From assembly GCF_001278845.1 (NCBI RefSeq), contig NZ_CP012590.1, positions 1,550,001 to 1,614,000 of the forward strand: 64,000 nt of DNA, written 5' to 3'. This DNA is from Actinomyces sp. oral taxon 414. Its GTDB lineage: Bacteria > Actinomycetota > Actinomycetes > Actinomycetales > Actinomycetaceae. Below the pieces are notes generated by a model. That model searched no databases. It was given only the letters and a program-made list of their open reading frames with translations, and had not been told where the DNA came from. Positions within the stretch are counted from its first letter, which is position 1, and every line of letters begins with the position of its first letter. The position numbers and the translations under genes were made by a program. Positions 27,401 to 35,993 of the stretch are shown here, one piece after another.

Positions 27401-29899
27401 GGCCTGGCAGGAGGCCCCGGACGGCGGACGGACCGACTACACCTACGACGCCGACTGGCGCGTCGTCGCCGTCGAGACGCCCGACGGCCGCACGGAGGCC
27501 GCCTACGACGAGTGCGGGCGAATGATCCGCCTCACACGCCCGGGACGGGGAACCTCATCCTGGTCCTACGACCGGGCCGGCAGGCTCCGCGAAGAGCGGT
27601 CGGCCGCCTGGGGCCACATCCGCTACGCCCACGACGCCGCGGGACGCCTGACCGCGGTGACGAACGCGCTGGGCGGGACGACCCGCTTCGACTACGACCA
27701 GTGCGGCCGGCTCGTGTCCACCACCGACCCCCTGGGCCGCACGACGAGCCGCACCTACACGGCGTCGGACAAGGTGGAGACGCTGACCGACCCGCTGGGC
27801 GCGGTCACGCGCGCCGGCTACGACGCGGCCGGGCGCCAGACCTGGCAGACCGACCCGGCCGGAGGGCGCCTCGACTTCTCCTACGACGAGGCGGGCCGAC
27901 CGACCCTGACCGTGGGCACGGACGCGGACGGCGAGGTGGTCCTGCGCTCGCGGGAGTCCTGGAGCGGGCGCACCCTGCGCGCCCAGGGCCCGGACGGCGC
28001 CGATGAGATCGACATCGACCGGCTGGGGCGCCCGCTGGCGCACCGGCGCGACGGGCGGACCGTGTCGACCTGGGCCTGGAGCGCGGGGGGGCGAGCTGCT
28101 GGAGCGCACCGGCCCCGGGGCCGAGCGGATGAGCGTCGCGCGCGACGACGATGCGGGCACGGTCAGCCTGGACGGCACGGCCTTCGGCCGGGTGACGCTG
28201 ACCCGCGATCGCGCCGGGCGCCTGACGTCCATGAGCGGGCCGGGGCTGAGGCAGACCTGGCAGTGGGACGCCGCGGGGCGGATGATCCTCCACGAGGCCG
28301 TCGTTGACGGGGCGAGCACGCGCAGCGAGGTCGTCTACGACGACGCCGGCCGGCCGCTGCGCGTGACGGGGCCCGAGGGCACCACGAGCTACAGCTACGA
28401 CGCGGCCGGTCAGCTGGTGGGCGTCGAGGGACCGCGGGGCCGCGAGACCCTCACCTGGGACGCCGCGGGGGCGCTGCGCGAGCGCCGCCGGGTCTCGGAG
28501 ACGGGGGAGGAGGAGGTCGAGCGCTTCTCCTACGACGGCGCCGGCCGCCTGACGGCCCGCGTCCGGGACGGGGGCGCGACGACCTACACCTACGACGCCG
28601 CGGGACGGCGGACCGGGCAGGAGGGTCCGGAGGGGCGGTGCCGTTACACCTGGTCGCCCGCCGGGCTCCTCATGGGTGTGAGCGTGCAGGGCCCGGGGCG
28701 GGATCAGGAGCGGACCCCGGAGCCCTCCGGGGATGGCGGCGAGTCCGGGGACGGCGAGCCGGTCACGTGGAGGATCGAGCGCGACGCCCTGGGCCTGCCG
28801 GCGCGCATCGGCGGGACGGAGGTGACCTGGGACGTCGCGACGGTGGTACCGTCCATCAGCTCCTTCGACGGGGCGGCGGTGACGGAGCTGCCCGGCGCCC
28901 TGGCGGTGAAAGGGGTCCTTCACCCCGCGGGGTGGCGCACCGCCCGGGCGGGCGGGTCCGCGGACCCTTGGGCGATTCCCGCGGCGGTCGTCGGCGGGGA
29001 GGGCGAGGGGCGCCCCGCCGTCGGCGGGCCAGGCGCCGGAATGGGCGCCGACGCCGCGGGAGACCCTGCGGGCGGACCCGTGCTGACGGCGTCGGGCACG
29101 CTCGGCGTGGGCGGCCTGGAGCTGCTGGGCGCCAGGGCCTACGACCCGGGCACGGCGGCCTTCCTGACCCCCCGACCCACTCACCCACGCGCCCACCGCG
29201 CCGTGGACGGCCAACCCGTACTCCTACGCGGCCAACAGCCCGCTGTCATTCTCCGACCCGCTGGGCCTCAAGCCCCTGAGCGACGCCGAGTTGCAGGCCT
29301 ACACCGACGCCCACACCGGCTGGAACCGCGTCGGCCAGTGGATCTCCGACAACAAGGACTACATCGCCGGCGCGGCGATGCTCATCGGAGGCGGCATCCT
29401 CACAGCCTGCGGGGCCGAGTCCTTCGGCCCCATGCTCATCGGCGCCGGCGTGGACGCCATTATCCAGAGGGCCACCACCGGGCACACCTCCTACGGCCAG
29501 GTGGCCCTCTCCGGGATGCTGGGTCTCGTGGGCGCTGGCTTCGCCGGGGCCGGCCTCAGAGCCCTGGGGTCGGCATCGGTCAACGCCTCTTCGGCCGTTG
29601 TGCGCGGTCTCGCCACCCGAGCCGGATCCACCCTCGCCGGTACGATCCTGCGGGAGACGGTCACCACCGCCGCGGTTTCCGGCGGCGTATCCGGCGCGGG
29701 TACTGGCGCCTACACCTACATGAACAGTCCCGGCCCCCACACCGCTGGTGGTCTCCTGGCCGCCACCCTCGAGGGCGGGGCCACGGGCACCTTCATGGGC
29801 GGGTTCAGTGGAGCCGCGGGGTACGGCGCCTCGCGGTTGTTGTCCTATCTTAAACCTCTGCCCAATGATCTTGCCGACACCTTTTCCGGAGGGCATTGA
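24408..29899 (+). pseudogene. Giant Rhs/YD-repeat effector, split by two homopolymer frameshifts and lacking its toxin domain
   Basis: The reconstructed protein is about 1829 residues. Residues 1-115 are a WXG-like helical secretion domain (SSRTGWVATAKTDFSGYF, VADAVRFLIDRAAEENAQRK). From about 281 a DUF6531-like entry begins (DDPVNTATGGFVEAETDLAF), then dozens of YD repeats. The core ends NPYSYAANSPLSFSDPLGL at about 29213-29270, followed by a Gly/Ala-rich pre-toxin region ending PNDLADTFSGGH. Frame changes: one extra G in the 7-G run 28085-28091 and one extra C in the 6-C run 29168-29173. Deleting either base exactly restores sense. The stop TGA 29897-29899 coincides with the IS left edge. 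The DLADTFSGG motif usually opens a catalytic domain (TreTu-like, from memory), which is missing here. Confidence 0.9.
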
Positions 29900-30869
29900 G
29901 CCTTTCTCACCAGGAACGGCGGTTCAGGGGCGGGGATTGGCGTGGTGGTGCGGGAAGGATTGGGTGGGGTGGGTGTGGTGCGCGCGGGGACCGGTCCGGG
30001 ATAGTGTGTTCTAACCACATGAATCACTACCAGGGGGTCCCCGCGCGGGTGTCTTATCCTGCCACTGGCGATGTTCCCGAGTCCATCGCCCACACCATCT
30101 GCCTGTGGCTGGCCGCCCACCGCAGGGCGCACGACGCGAGGCCCTGGCAGAGGGCGGCCACCTGCCGGGTCCCGGGCGGTGCTGGTGCTGGGGTGGATGG
30201 TGGCGGGCACGGCCCTGACCACCCTGGCCCGCGACACGAAAGTGAGCCGGGCCACCGCCTACAGGTATCTGCATGAGGCCCTGGGGGTGATCGCCGACCG
30301 GGCCCCGGACCTTCCCGAGGTCCTTCAGCGGTTGCGCGAGCGGAAAGAGCCGTTCGTCTGTCTGGACGGGACCCTGATCCGCACCGACCGGGTGGCCCCG
30401 GCGCAACCCGGACACGGGCCGCCACCTGTGGTATTCGGGCAAGGCCGGGGCCTTCGGGGGCAACGTGCAGGTGGTGATGGATCACACTGGGTTCCCGGTG
30501 TACACGGGTCCGGTGGAGCCCGGCTCCACCCACGACCTGACCGCGGCCAGACTCCACGTGCTGCCGGCCCTGTACCGGTCCGCCTGGTTGGGGATGCCGG
30601 TCCTGGCCGACAAGGGGTACCAGGGGGCCGGGATCGGCATCCTCGTGCCCACGAAGAACCCCAATCCGACCCCCGACGAGGAGGCCTGCAACAGCCTGCT
30701 GTCCACCCTGCGGGCCCCCGCCAAGAGAGAGGGCGCCATGTTCAAGCACTTCAAGGCCCTGCAACGAGTCTCCCCAGGCCCCACCACCATCACCACGATC
30801 ATGGCCGCCGCCCTCATCACCATCACCCTCCGGCACGAATCCTGACACGAACCCTGGTGAGAAAGGCTC
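29898..30869 (+). mobile_element. 972-bp IS5/ISL2-type insertion sequence, parent of the MITEs
   Basis: Terminal inverted repeats GAGCCTTTCTCACCAGG and CCTGGTGAGAAAGGCTC bound a transposase gene. The same termini define the MITEs at 4405, 7227 and 35175. The three bases outside are ATT on the left and ACT on the right. Both fit an ANT target but they differ, which suggests that the original right flank was removed by an adjacent deletion. The left end abuts the last codons of the Rhs effector. Confidence 0.88.
30018..30845 (+). pseudogene. Degenerate IS5-family transposase
   Basis: The frame begins MNHYQGVPARVSYPATGDVP, continues from about 30175 in another frame (AVLVLGWMVAGTALTTLARD, VSRATAYRYLHEALGVI, VCLDGTLIRTD), and from about 30415 returns to the first frame (GAFGGNVQVVMDHTGFPVY, GMPVLADKGYQGAGIGI). 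DDE residues are visible as the first Asp in VCLDGT and the second in LADKGYQG, with the Glu in AKREGAMFKHF. Two compensating frameshifts make it probably inactive. The helix-turn-helix plus DDE_4-type order is that of IS5-group transposases. Confidence 0.8.
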
Positions 30870-30915
30870 ACTGAAGTCCTGAGGCGTCGCAGTCGTCGCA
30901 TGATAGGGTGTGTTC

Positions 30916-31749
30916 ATGGGAATCTCCATTCGGGGCTCGGGTGATTCGGGTGCGCGCGCGGCCTCTTCTTCGACACCGACCGATCCGGACATGGCCGACG
31001 GCCTTGTCGACTACGCCCAGTTTCTCGAGACCGTGCGTCGTGACTACGACCGGGCGGAGGAGATGTACAAGCGGGCCGTCGAAGCCGACCCCAAGTACGC
31101 CCGGGGCCTCGGCAACTACGCCCGCTTCCTCAAGAATGCGCGTCGTGACTACGACCGGGCGGAGGAGATGTACAAGCGGGCCCTCGAAACCGACCCCAAC
31201 CACGCCATCAACCTCGGCAACTACGCCTGGTTCCTCCAGTATGCGCGTCGTGACTACGACCGGGCGGAGGAGATGTACAAGCGGGCCGTCGAAGCCGACC
31301 CCAACAACGCCATCAACCTCGGCAACTACGCCTGGTTCCTCCAGGATGTGCGTCGTGACTCCGATGGGGCGGAGGAGATGTACAAGCGGGCCGTCGAAGC
31401 CAACTCCGAGTACGCCCGGGGTATCGGCAATTACGCCGACTTCCTCGAGACCGTGCGTCGTGACTACGACCGGGCGGAGGAGATGTACAAGCGGGCCGTC
31501 GAAGCCGACCCCAACAACGCCAACAGCCTCGGCAATTACGCCGACTTCCTCGAGACCGTGCGTCGTGACTACGACCGGGCGGAGGAGATGTACAAGCGGG
31601 CCGTCGAAGCCGACCCCAAGTACGCCTGGGGCCTCCGCAAGTACGCCCACTTCCTCCAGTATGTGCGTCACAACTACGACCGGGCGGAGGAGATGTACAA
31701 GCAGGCCGTCGAAGCCGACCATGGAAGGTTATTCAGGGGGTGGTCGTGA
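30916..31749 (+). CDS. Tetratricopeptide-repeat protein, 3' end replaced by an IS
   Basis: The frame encodes 277 residues from ATG 30916; GTG 30910 is an alternative. After a short Ser/Ala leader there are seven TPR units of 37 residues, each with the order LGNYAxFLxxVRRDYDRAEE then MYKRAVEADP. The last unit runs into the second IS and ends in foreign residues HGRLFRGWS. It is soluble and acts as a protein-binding scaffold by family. The repeats are nearly identical in DNA, so copy number is likely to vary by recombination. It is just downstream of the Rhs/IS junction and may be an immunity or adaptor gene that moved next to the effector by deletion. Confidence 0.75.
   Translation: MGISIRGSGDSGARAASSSTPTDPDMADGLVDYAQFLETVRRDYDRAEEMYKRAVEADPKYARGLGNYARFLKNARRDYDRAEEMYKRALETDPNHAINLGNYAWFLQYARRDYDRAEEMYKRAVEADPNNAINLGNYAWFLQDVRRDSDGAEEMYKRAVEANSEYARGIGNYADFLETVRRDYDRAEEMYKRAVEADPNNANSLGNYADFLETVRRDYDRAEEMYKRAVEADPKYAWGLRKYAHFLQYVRHNYDRAEEMYKQAVEADHGRLFRGWS
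31035..31720 (+). repeat. 111-bp direct repeats coding TPR units
   Basis: CGTCGTGACTACGACCGGGC starts most units, at 31035, 31146, 31245+ and so on, each period 111 bases (37 codons). Units differ mainly in the short stretch that encodes the residues between EADP and YA. Confidence 0.85.
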
Positions 31750-32546
31750 AGGAATATACTGCGAGTGCTGCGGTGATGGTCTGCTCGAATGTTTCCAGGG
31801 GTCTCCTGTAGGCGGTGTGGAGGATTCTCCAGGACTTGATGTGGGCGATGGTGCGCTCGACCACCTGGCGGATCATGTTGACGCTCCTGTTCTCCTCCTT
31901 GGCCGCCTCGCTCAGTTCGCCATTGGGGGGCTTCTTATGGGGCGTGATCATTCCCCTTCCCACGTATCCCTTGTCGCCGATCCACCCGGAGGGGTCCATT
32001 CCCTCGAGCAGTCCGGAGGCGTCCAGTGCGGCCACGTCGTGCATGGACCCCGGGTAGGGGTCCGAGGCCCACACGAACTCTCCGTTGAGCCGGACCAGGA
32101 TCTGGACGTTCATGCCCGCGCACCCGTGCTTGACCGACCACAGATCACGGCGGGCGCGCCAGTCCAGGCAGGGGAAGAGGGTGCCGTCCACCACGACAGT
32201 CGCAGTCCTCGGGCACCTCCTCCGCGGTGAGCAGAAGGACCGCCAGGGTCCGGGAGATCGCCTCCGTCAGGGCCTTGATGGCCCGCGAAACAGTGGGCTG
32301 AGACACACCCAGGATCTCTCCGATCACCGCCTGCACGATGTTCTGACGCAGGTACATCAAAGTCGCCCGCAAAGACCCGGACAGGCCCAGGATCGGCGGA
32401 TACCCCTCGACCCCCTCCTCGCGCAGCCAGGCGAGCAGCCCGTCGAACTCGTCATCGGTCAGACCTGTGGTACACTCCATCATGATGACCCACTCCTTCC
32501 GGGGTCATGGTGATGTTTCTTTCACGCCCATGAAACCCCACGGGGT
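31728..32546 (-). mobile_element. Second IS5-group insertion sequence
   Basis: The two ends share an imperfect inverted repeat: GGTCGTGAAGGAA at about 31741-31753 and, on the other strand, GGGCGTGAAAGAA at about 32517-32529. The outer GGTTATTCA and GGGGTTTCA may also belong to it. Exact borders and target duplication are not certain. It cuts the TPR gene on its left. Its termini differ from those of the 29898 IS, so it is a separate element. Confidence 0.7.
31733..32483 (-). CDS. IS5-group transposase in two overlapping frames
   Basis: The first frame (32145-32483) begins MMECTTGLTDDEFDGLLAWL and has a helix-turn-helix (GEILGVSQPTVSRAIKALTE). The second frame (31733-32194) carries the DDE_4 part: VDGTLFPCLDW, WASDPYPGSMHDVAAL, GWIGDKGYVGRGMITPHKK and the Glu in QVVERTIAHIKSWRIL. 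The switch lies near 32190 where EEVPEDCDC should pass to VVVDGTLF. Such a layout is common for IS427-type elements using programmed frameshifting, but simple mutation is possible. The DDE half is complete. Confidence 0.8.
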
Positions 32547-32573
32547 GGGCCATCATCATATCGCCTCCCGGAA

Positions 32574-32789
32574 ATGACCCAGGACACACCCAGAATAACC
32601 TTCCAATACGGAGATGAAGTATTATCCTACAATCCGAGCAATGGACCCGACTTCACTCATGTGCCTACCGGTGAGATGATCGAGTTGACGACGCCGGGGC
32701 AGGTCGGCGCCCACATGGACAGGGTCTGTAGGGATAAGCGCTATGCTTGCTGGTACGCGACCTACGACTTGCCCGCGCCCGGAACCTGA
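32574..32789 (+). CDS. Small hypothetical protein
   Basis: The 71 residues (MTQDTPRITFQYGDEVLSYN, GPDFTHVPTGEMIELTTPGQ, ending YDLPAPGT) look like a small soluble beta-rich protein. AT content is above the local average. The ATG sits 28 bases after the second IS, with CTCCCGG before it and no good ribosome site. It may be a complete immunity-type protein or the tail of a gene broken by the IS. No family recognised. Confidence 0.45.
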   Translation: MTQDTPRITFQYGDEVLSYNPSNGPDFTHVPTGEMIELTTPGQVGAHMDRVCRDKRYACWYATYDLPAPGT

Positions 32790-32849
32790 CGGCGGGGCTT
32801 ATGGGTCGTGGGGTCGTGCCGGTGATTGGAATTCAGGAGGGATGCTGTC

Positions 32850-33575
32850 ATGGAGATCGTTGAACTGCCCAACGGGCTCGGGTCGAAGCTGAGGGCCGTC
32901 GAGGAGCTGGTGGTGGGTGAGGACTGGTCGGGCACGAGGGTCGAGCGCTTCGGCACGACGAGCACGCGTTTCGAGCACTGCCGGTTCGAGCGGATGAGGG
33001 TCAAGCAGTTCACCGCCGGCGGGGCGGGTCGGTTCGCCGAGTTCGTCGACTGCTCCTTCGACCGGTCGCACCTGTCCTTCAGCCCCGCCGGACGGACCAG
33101 GTTCGTGCGCTGTTCGTTCCGCCGGGCGCGGCTGGTGGACTTCCGCGTCAACCCCGTGGACCTGATCGACTGCGACTTCACGGGCGCCGATGTGCGCCGG
33201 AGCATCTTCTGGGGCGGGCTGGACGACTACAAGCGCAGGAGAGAGCCCGATCTCAGGGTCCGCAACGATATTCGGGGCAATGACTTCTCCGGGGCGACCC
33301 TGGTGGACACCTCCTTCCGGCGGGGCGTGGACCTGACGCTCCAGCGCCTTCCCGCCGGCGAGGACTACGCGCTGGCCCTGGACGGGGACGCCGCCCTGGA
33401 CCGGGTGCGGGCACTGGTCGACACCTGGGACCGGGAGAACCGCCGTGAAGCCCTGGGCCGGGTCGAGATCTGGCGGAGCGACCTCGACGGCGGCCAGGAG
33501 CACCTGTTCGTCTGCCGCCCCAAGATGAAGGACCCCGCCGGCTGGCCCGCCATCAGGAGAGCCATCAACGGTTAG
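32850..33575 (+). CDS. Pentapeptide-repeat-like protein
   Basis: The 241 residues start at ATG 32850, nine bases after AGGAGG. Residues 30-150 show spaced F/L/C steps of the pentapeptide type: FEHCRFERMRVKQF, FVDCSFDRSHLSF, FVRCSFRRARLVDF, LIDCDFTGADVRRSIF, NDFSGATLVDTSFRRG. The C-terminal part (ALDRVRALVDTWDRENRREA) is helical. Pentapeptide proteins mimic duplex DNA or act as scaffolds, and some serve as immunity or resistance proteins. The gene is intact, and here it sits between an IS-flanked fragment and a HINT-toxin remnant. Confidence 0.75.
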   Translation: MEIVELPNGLGSKLRAVEELVVGEDWSGTRVERFGTTSTRFEHCRFERMRVKQFTAGGAGRFAEFVDCSFDRSHLSFSPAGRTRFVRCSFRRARLVDFRVNPVDLIDCDFTGADVRRSIFWGGLDDYKRRREPDLRVRNDIRGNDFSGATLVDTSFRRGVDLTLQRLPAGEDYALALDGDAALDRVRALVDTWDRENRREALGRVEIWRSDLDGGQEHLFVCRPKMKDPAGWPAIRRAING

Positions 33576-33739
33576 CCGTGCGCCATCGATGGCCGCGAGA
33601 TCGGGGCGTATCAATATCGCTCCTGCTGCCGCCCGCCCCGCCGCGGAGTATCGGGCGGCCGCCCCGTGGAGTGAGCGGGATTCTCTGGACTTGGGGAGAG
33701 TTTCTTCCCGCGCCTGGAGCACTCCGCTCACTCCACGCC

Positions 33740-34322
33740 GCCGGCAACGACACCATCAATCCCGCCACCGCCAACAACGACGAGTCCGCCACTGGCGACA
33801 GCCCCTGCGACGTCGCCGTCCTCACTATCCGACCCACCGGCACCACCACCGTCCACAACCTCACCGTCCGTAACATCCACAACTACCACGGCCTCACCAC
33901 ACTCACCACCAACACCCATCCTCGTACACAACAACGGAGACGCATGCGGAGAGGTCTTCGAATCACGTAGCACGGCCTTCCGAGCGGCGAAGCGTGACGC
34001 AAATGTTCCGATGTCGGAACAACCGTCCTACGTGAATCATGACGCGAAGACGACAGACAAGTGGGAGAGGTCGGTTCTCGACGAAAGAGGAAACACAATC
34101 TACACCATAGAATATCATTTCAGAGGTTCCGGTCACGAACCTGTTGTGATCCAAAACCATTCCGCAGGTCACACTTTCAGGTCACCTGAAACAAAAGGTA
34201 ATCATGGTCCGCACTATAATGTGCGACCCTACGAGAAGGGTAGTACAATTGATCCCGATAGAAATGGTCACATCAGAGGGTGCCGAACCTATTGTGGTTG
34301 GGGAGACTGGTCCGGTGTCTGA
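33740..34322 (+). pseudogene. HINT end plus nuclease-like toxin tip, frameshifted
   Basis: The first frame carries a HINT end: TGTTTVHNLTVRNIHNYHGL then TTLTTNT. An extra C in CACCCATCC (about 33915-33919) breaks the expected TNTILVHNNGD. In the following frame the toxin continues: CGEVFESRSTAFRAAKRDAN, PMSEQPSYVNHD, GNTIYTIEYHFRGSGHEPVV, NHSAGHTFRSPE, HGPHYNVRPYEKGS and the end GCRTYCGWGDWSGV. The AFRxAKRDAxxPxxxQP...GHxF...PHxN pattern is shared by many toxin C-termini annotated as nuclease-like; the exact Pfam name is not certain. No start is present. GC is lower than the neighbours. Confidence 0.75.
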
Positions 34323-34734
34323 GTGTGTTATTGATATTTCCGGGGTCGTGGGGGTTGCGGAGTTGGACCCGGTGTTTCCGGGGCGGAGGGTGGACTGGTC
34401 CCGCGTCCTGTCCGTGTCGTTGACCCTCGACTGCATGAGGGCGTCCGCCTCATTGAGTATGTCCGTACTGGTCGATCCCGGGGAGCGTCCATCGTGGTGG
34501 GGGGACGAGATCCACGACGGGGTGAACATGTCCCTGGAGTGGCGGGGAGGAGTCCGGTTGAGCGCGGGTCCCGCCGGGGCCGGGGACGGGCTGACCATCC
34601 GCGCCCCGGGTCCGGACGGGGACGGGATCGAGGCGGTGCTCGTGCGCGAGAGCAGGGTGATGCGCGTGCGCGCCGACGAGTGCTCCCTGGGGAATTTCGG
34701 GTCGATGTGGTTCTGGGGCGGTCATGCGTACTGA
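34264..34734 (+). CDS. Hypothetical immunity-type protein
   Basis: The frame from ATG 34264 gives 156 residues; it is open further upstream to 34204, but that part overlaps the toxin coding sequence in another frame. Sequence features: TSEGAEPIVVGETGPVSECV, ELDPVFPGRRVDWSRVLSVS, a beta-rich centre, and an end GNFGSMWFWGGHAY. It is soluble with no signal. Its start overlaps the toxin end and its stop overlaps the next start, so toxin and two downstream genes form one tight unit. It is a candidate antidote to the AFRxAKRD toxin. Confidence 0.6.
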   Translation: MVTSEGAEPIVVGETGPVSECVIDISGVVGVAELDPVFPGRRVDWSRVLSVSLTLDCMRASASLSMSVLVDPGERPSWWGDEIHDGVNMSLEWRGGVRLSAGPAGAGDGLTIRAPGPDGDGIEAVLVRESRVMRVRADECSLGNFGSMWFWGGHAY

Positions 34735-35167
34735 TCCTGTTGTCCCGGACGGCTGGTGGGCCGCCGGAATTGACGGTGCGAGGGGCCTGTACGAGGTGTT
34801 CGGCAGACGCCCGGCCTCACTCGAGGGGGCCGTGTGCACCCTGATGCGGTTCGACCCGTTCCCGCTCAACCTGTCGGTCATAGTGGAACTGGCGGACGCC
34901 CCCGACCCGCTGCCCGAGCGCTGGCGCCGCAAGGGGTACGACGCGGCGAGCATACGCCTCCAGTTCCTGGAGTGCCGGGACGTCCGCTCGAGCGGGGCCC
35001 TGCCGACCGGGGGCTGCTCGATCGACGTCGAGCCGGTCGGCGACCATACGCGCGCCCGCCTGTGCGCGGAGGACTTCGAACTGGAGCTGACCAGCAGGTT
35101 CGCCTCGGTGCGGGTGGACCCATTCCGCAGAGGCGATCCGGACTCCGTCATAACACTATTCTCATAG
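34724..35167 (+). CDS. Imm50-like immunity protein
   Basis: The 147 residues start at ATG 34724, overlapping the previous stop by 11 bases. The pattern AVCTLMRFDPFPLNLSVIVE, DPLPERWRRKGYDAASIRLQ, FLECRDVRSSGALPTGGCSI and FASVRVDPFRRGDPDSVITL resembles the Imm50 family (a beta-sandwich with a P-x-W and an R-L-x-F-x-x-C/G-V strand). This is recognition by eye and could be another beta immunity family. It stops eight bases before the MITE at 35175. Confidence 0.6.
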   Translation: MRTDPVVPDGWWAAGIDGARGLYEVFGRRPASLEGAVCTLMRFDPFPLNLSVIVELADAPDPLPERWRRKGYDAASIRLQFLECRDVRSSGALPTGGCSIDVEPVGDHTRARLCAEDFELELTSRFASVRVDPFRRGDPDSVITLFS

Positions 35168-35174
35168 AACTATT

Positions 35175-35337
35175 GAGATTTTCTCACCAGGAAGACCCCC
35201 GGACCGGCCAGGATCGGCGTGATGGCGCGGAAAAGTCTGGGGCAAAGCGAGGTGTGCGACTCCTGTGCGCGCCACCCCGCCCCGCACCGTCGCGCCGATC
35301 CCCGCCAGTTCGCGGATCTTTTTAGTGAGAAAGGCTC
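35175..35337. mobile_element. 163-bp MITE, internally shortened
   Basis: The left end GAGATTTTCTCACCAGGAAG and right end AGTGAGAAAGGCTC match the other copies. The right terminal repeat has lost part of TTCTGG, and the interior is about 20 bases shorter. Flanks are ATT and AAT, not identical, so this is an older copy or a recombinant. Confidence 0.8.
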
Positions 35338-35343
35338 AATGAG

Positions 35344-35424
35344 ATGATAGTCAGCAGCGAGTGGATCCCGCTTACCCGTGAAGGGGACGCCGGTGTTTTC
35401 ACTCTCGATGGTGAATGGTTCTGA
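35344..35424 (+). other. 26-codon ORF after the MITE
   Basis: ATG 35344 to TGA 35424 encodes MIVSSEWIPLTREGDAGVFT then LDGEWF. It looks like protein but is short. It could be the 3' part of a gene cut by the MITE or a small leader before 35436. Confidence 0.25.
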
Positions 35425-35435
35425 GGAGGACGAAT

Positions 35436-35993
35436 ATGGAGGAGATACGGCTGGGGCCGATCGAGTGGGGCGTCGTGACGGCTCACCACCCCTGGGGTAT
35501 GGGTGTGCGTTTGGAGGAGTCCGGTGATGAGGGGGTCATCGTCCTGGACTCCATTCACGACGACTTCCTGCGCTGCAACGGGGAGTACTGGCCCGAGATC
35601 GGCGAGCGCATCCGGGTGCGCAGGTACATCTACAGGTCCCCCAATAACGAGGTGCGCCTGACCAGTTGCGAGAGCGCCATGGAGGGCCTGGTGAACGGCT
35701 ACGACCCGCCGCGCCAGTACCCGCTCCCGGAGGGGTTCGGGCCGGTCGAGGAGGGGACGGTCGTCGCCCACCGCGACTGGGGCGTGGAGGTGCGCCTGGA
35801 CTCCGGGAGGGTCGGGCAATTGCGGGCCCGGCTCATGGAGGACAGCGCCGATCCCGCCCCCCAGGAGCGCTGGCCCGGAATCGGCGAGCGGGTCCGCATC
35901 CGGCCCCTGGGCCTCTGGCCCGACGGCAGCCTGCGACTGAGCCGCAGGTCCAACTTCGTGGACCAGATGCCCATACGGGCTATTCGCGTCTGA
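35436..35993 (+). CDS. Two S1-like domains, relative of 8376-9401
   Basis: The protein has 185 residues from ATG 35436, with GAGGAGGA at 35423-35430. Residues 5-70 and 105-170 are the same S1/OB-like unit as in 8376-9401: VVTAHHPWGMGVRLEESGDE, EYWPEIGERIRVRRYIYR, then VVAHRDWGVEVRLDSGRVGQ and RWPGIGERVRIRPLGLW. The C-terminal DUF7668-like region is absent. The repeated GERxRxR signature is strong. Both copies sit among immunity genes, which supports an immunity role. The gene is intact. Confidence 0.7.
   Translation: MEEIRLGPIEWGVVTAHHPWGMGVRLEESGDEGVIVLDSIHDDFLRCNGEYWPEIGERIRVRRYIYRSPNNEVRLTSCESAMEGLVNGYDPPRQYPLPEGFGPVEEGTVVAHRDWGVEVRLDSGRVGQLRARLMEDSADPAPQERWPGIGERVRIRPLGLWPDGSLRLSRRSNFVDQMPIRAIRV

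Noticed and set aside
29895..29899. Rhs stop codon created by the IS insertion
   Set aside because: The right flank (ACTGAAG) would also place TGA in frame, so the stop cannot be ascribed to the IS alone; the stronger signal is the mismatch of the two flanks.
31035..31720. Regular 111-bp repeats considered as a CRISPR array
   Set aside because: The period equals 37 codons, the units are coding throughout and encode TPR helices; there are no spacer-like unique segments.
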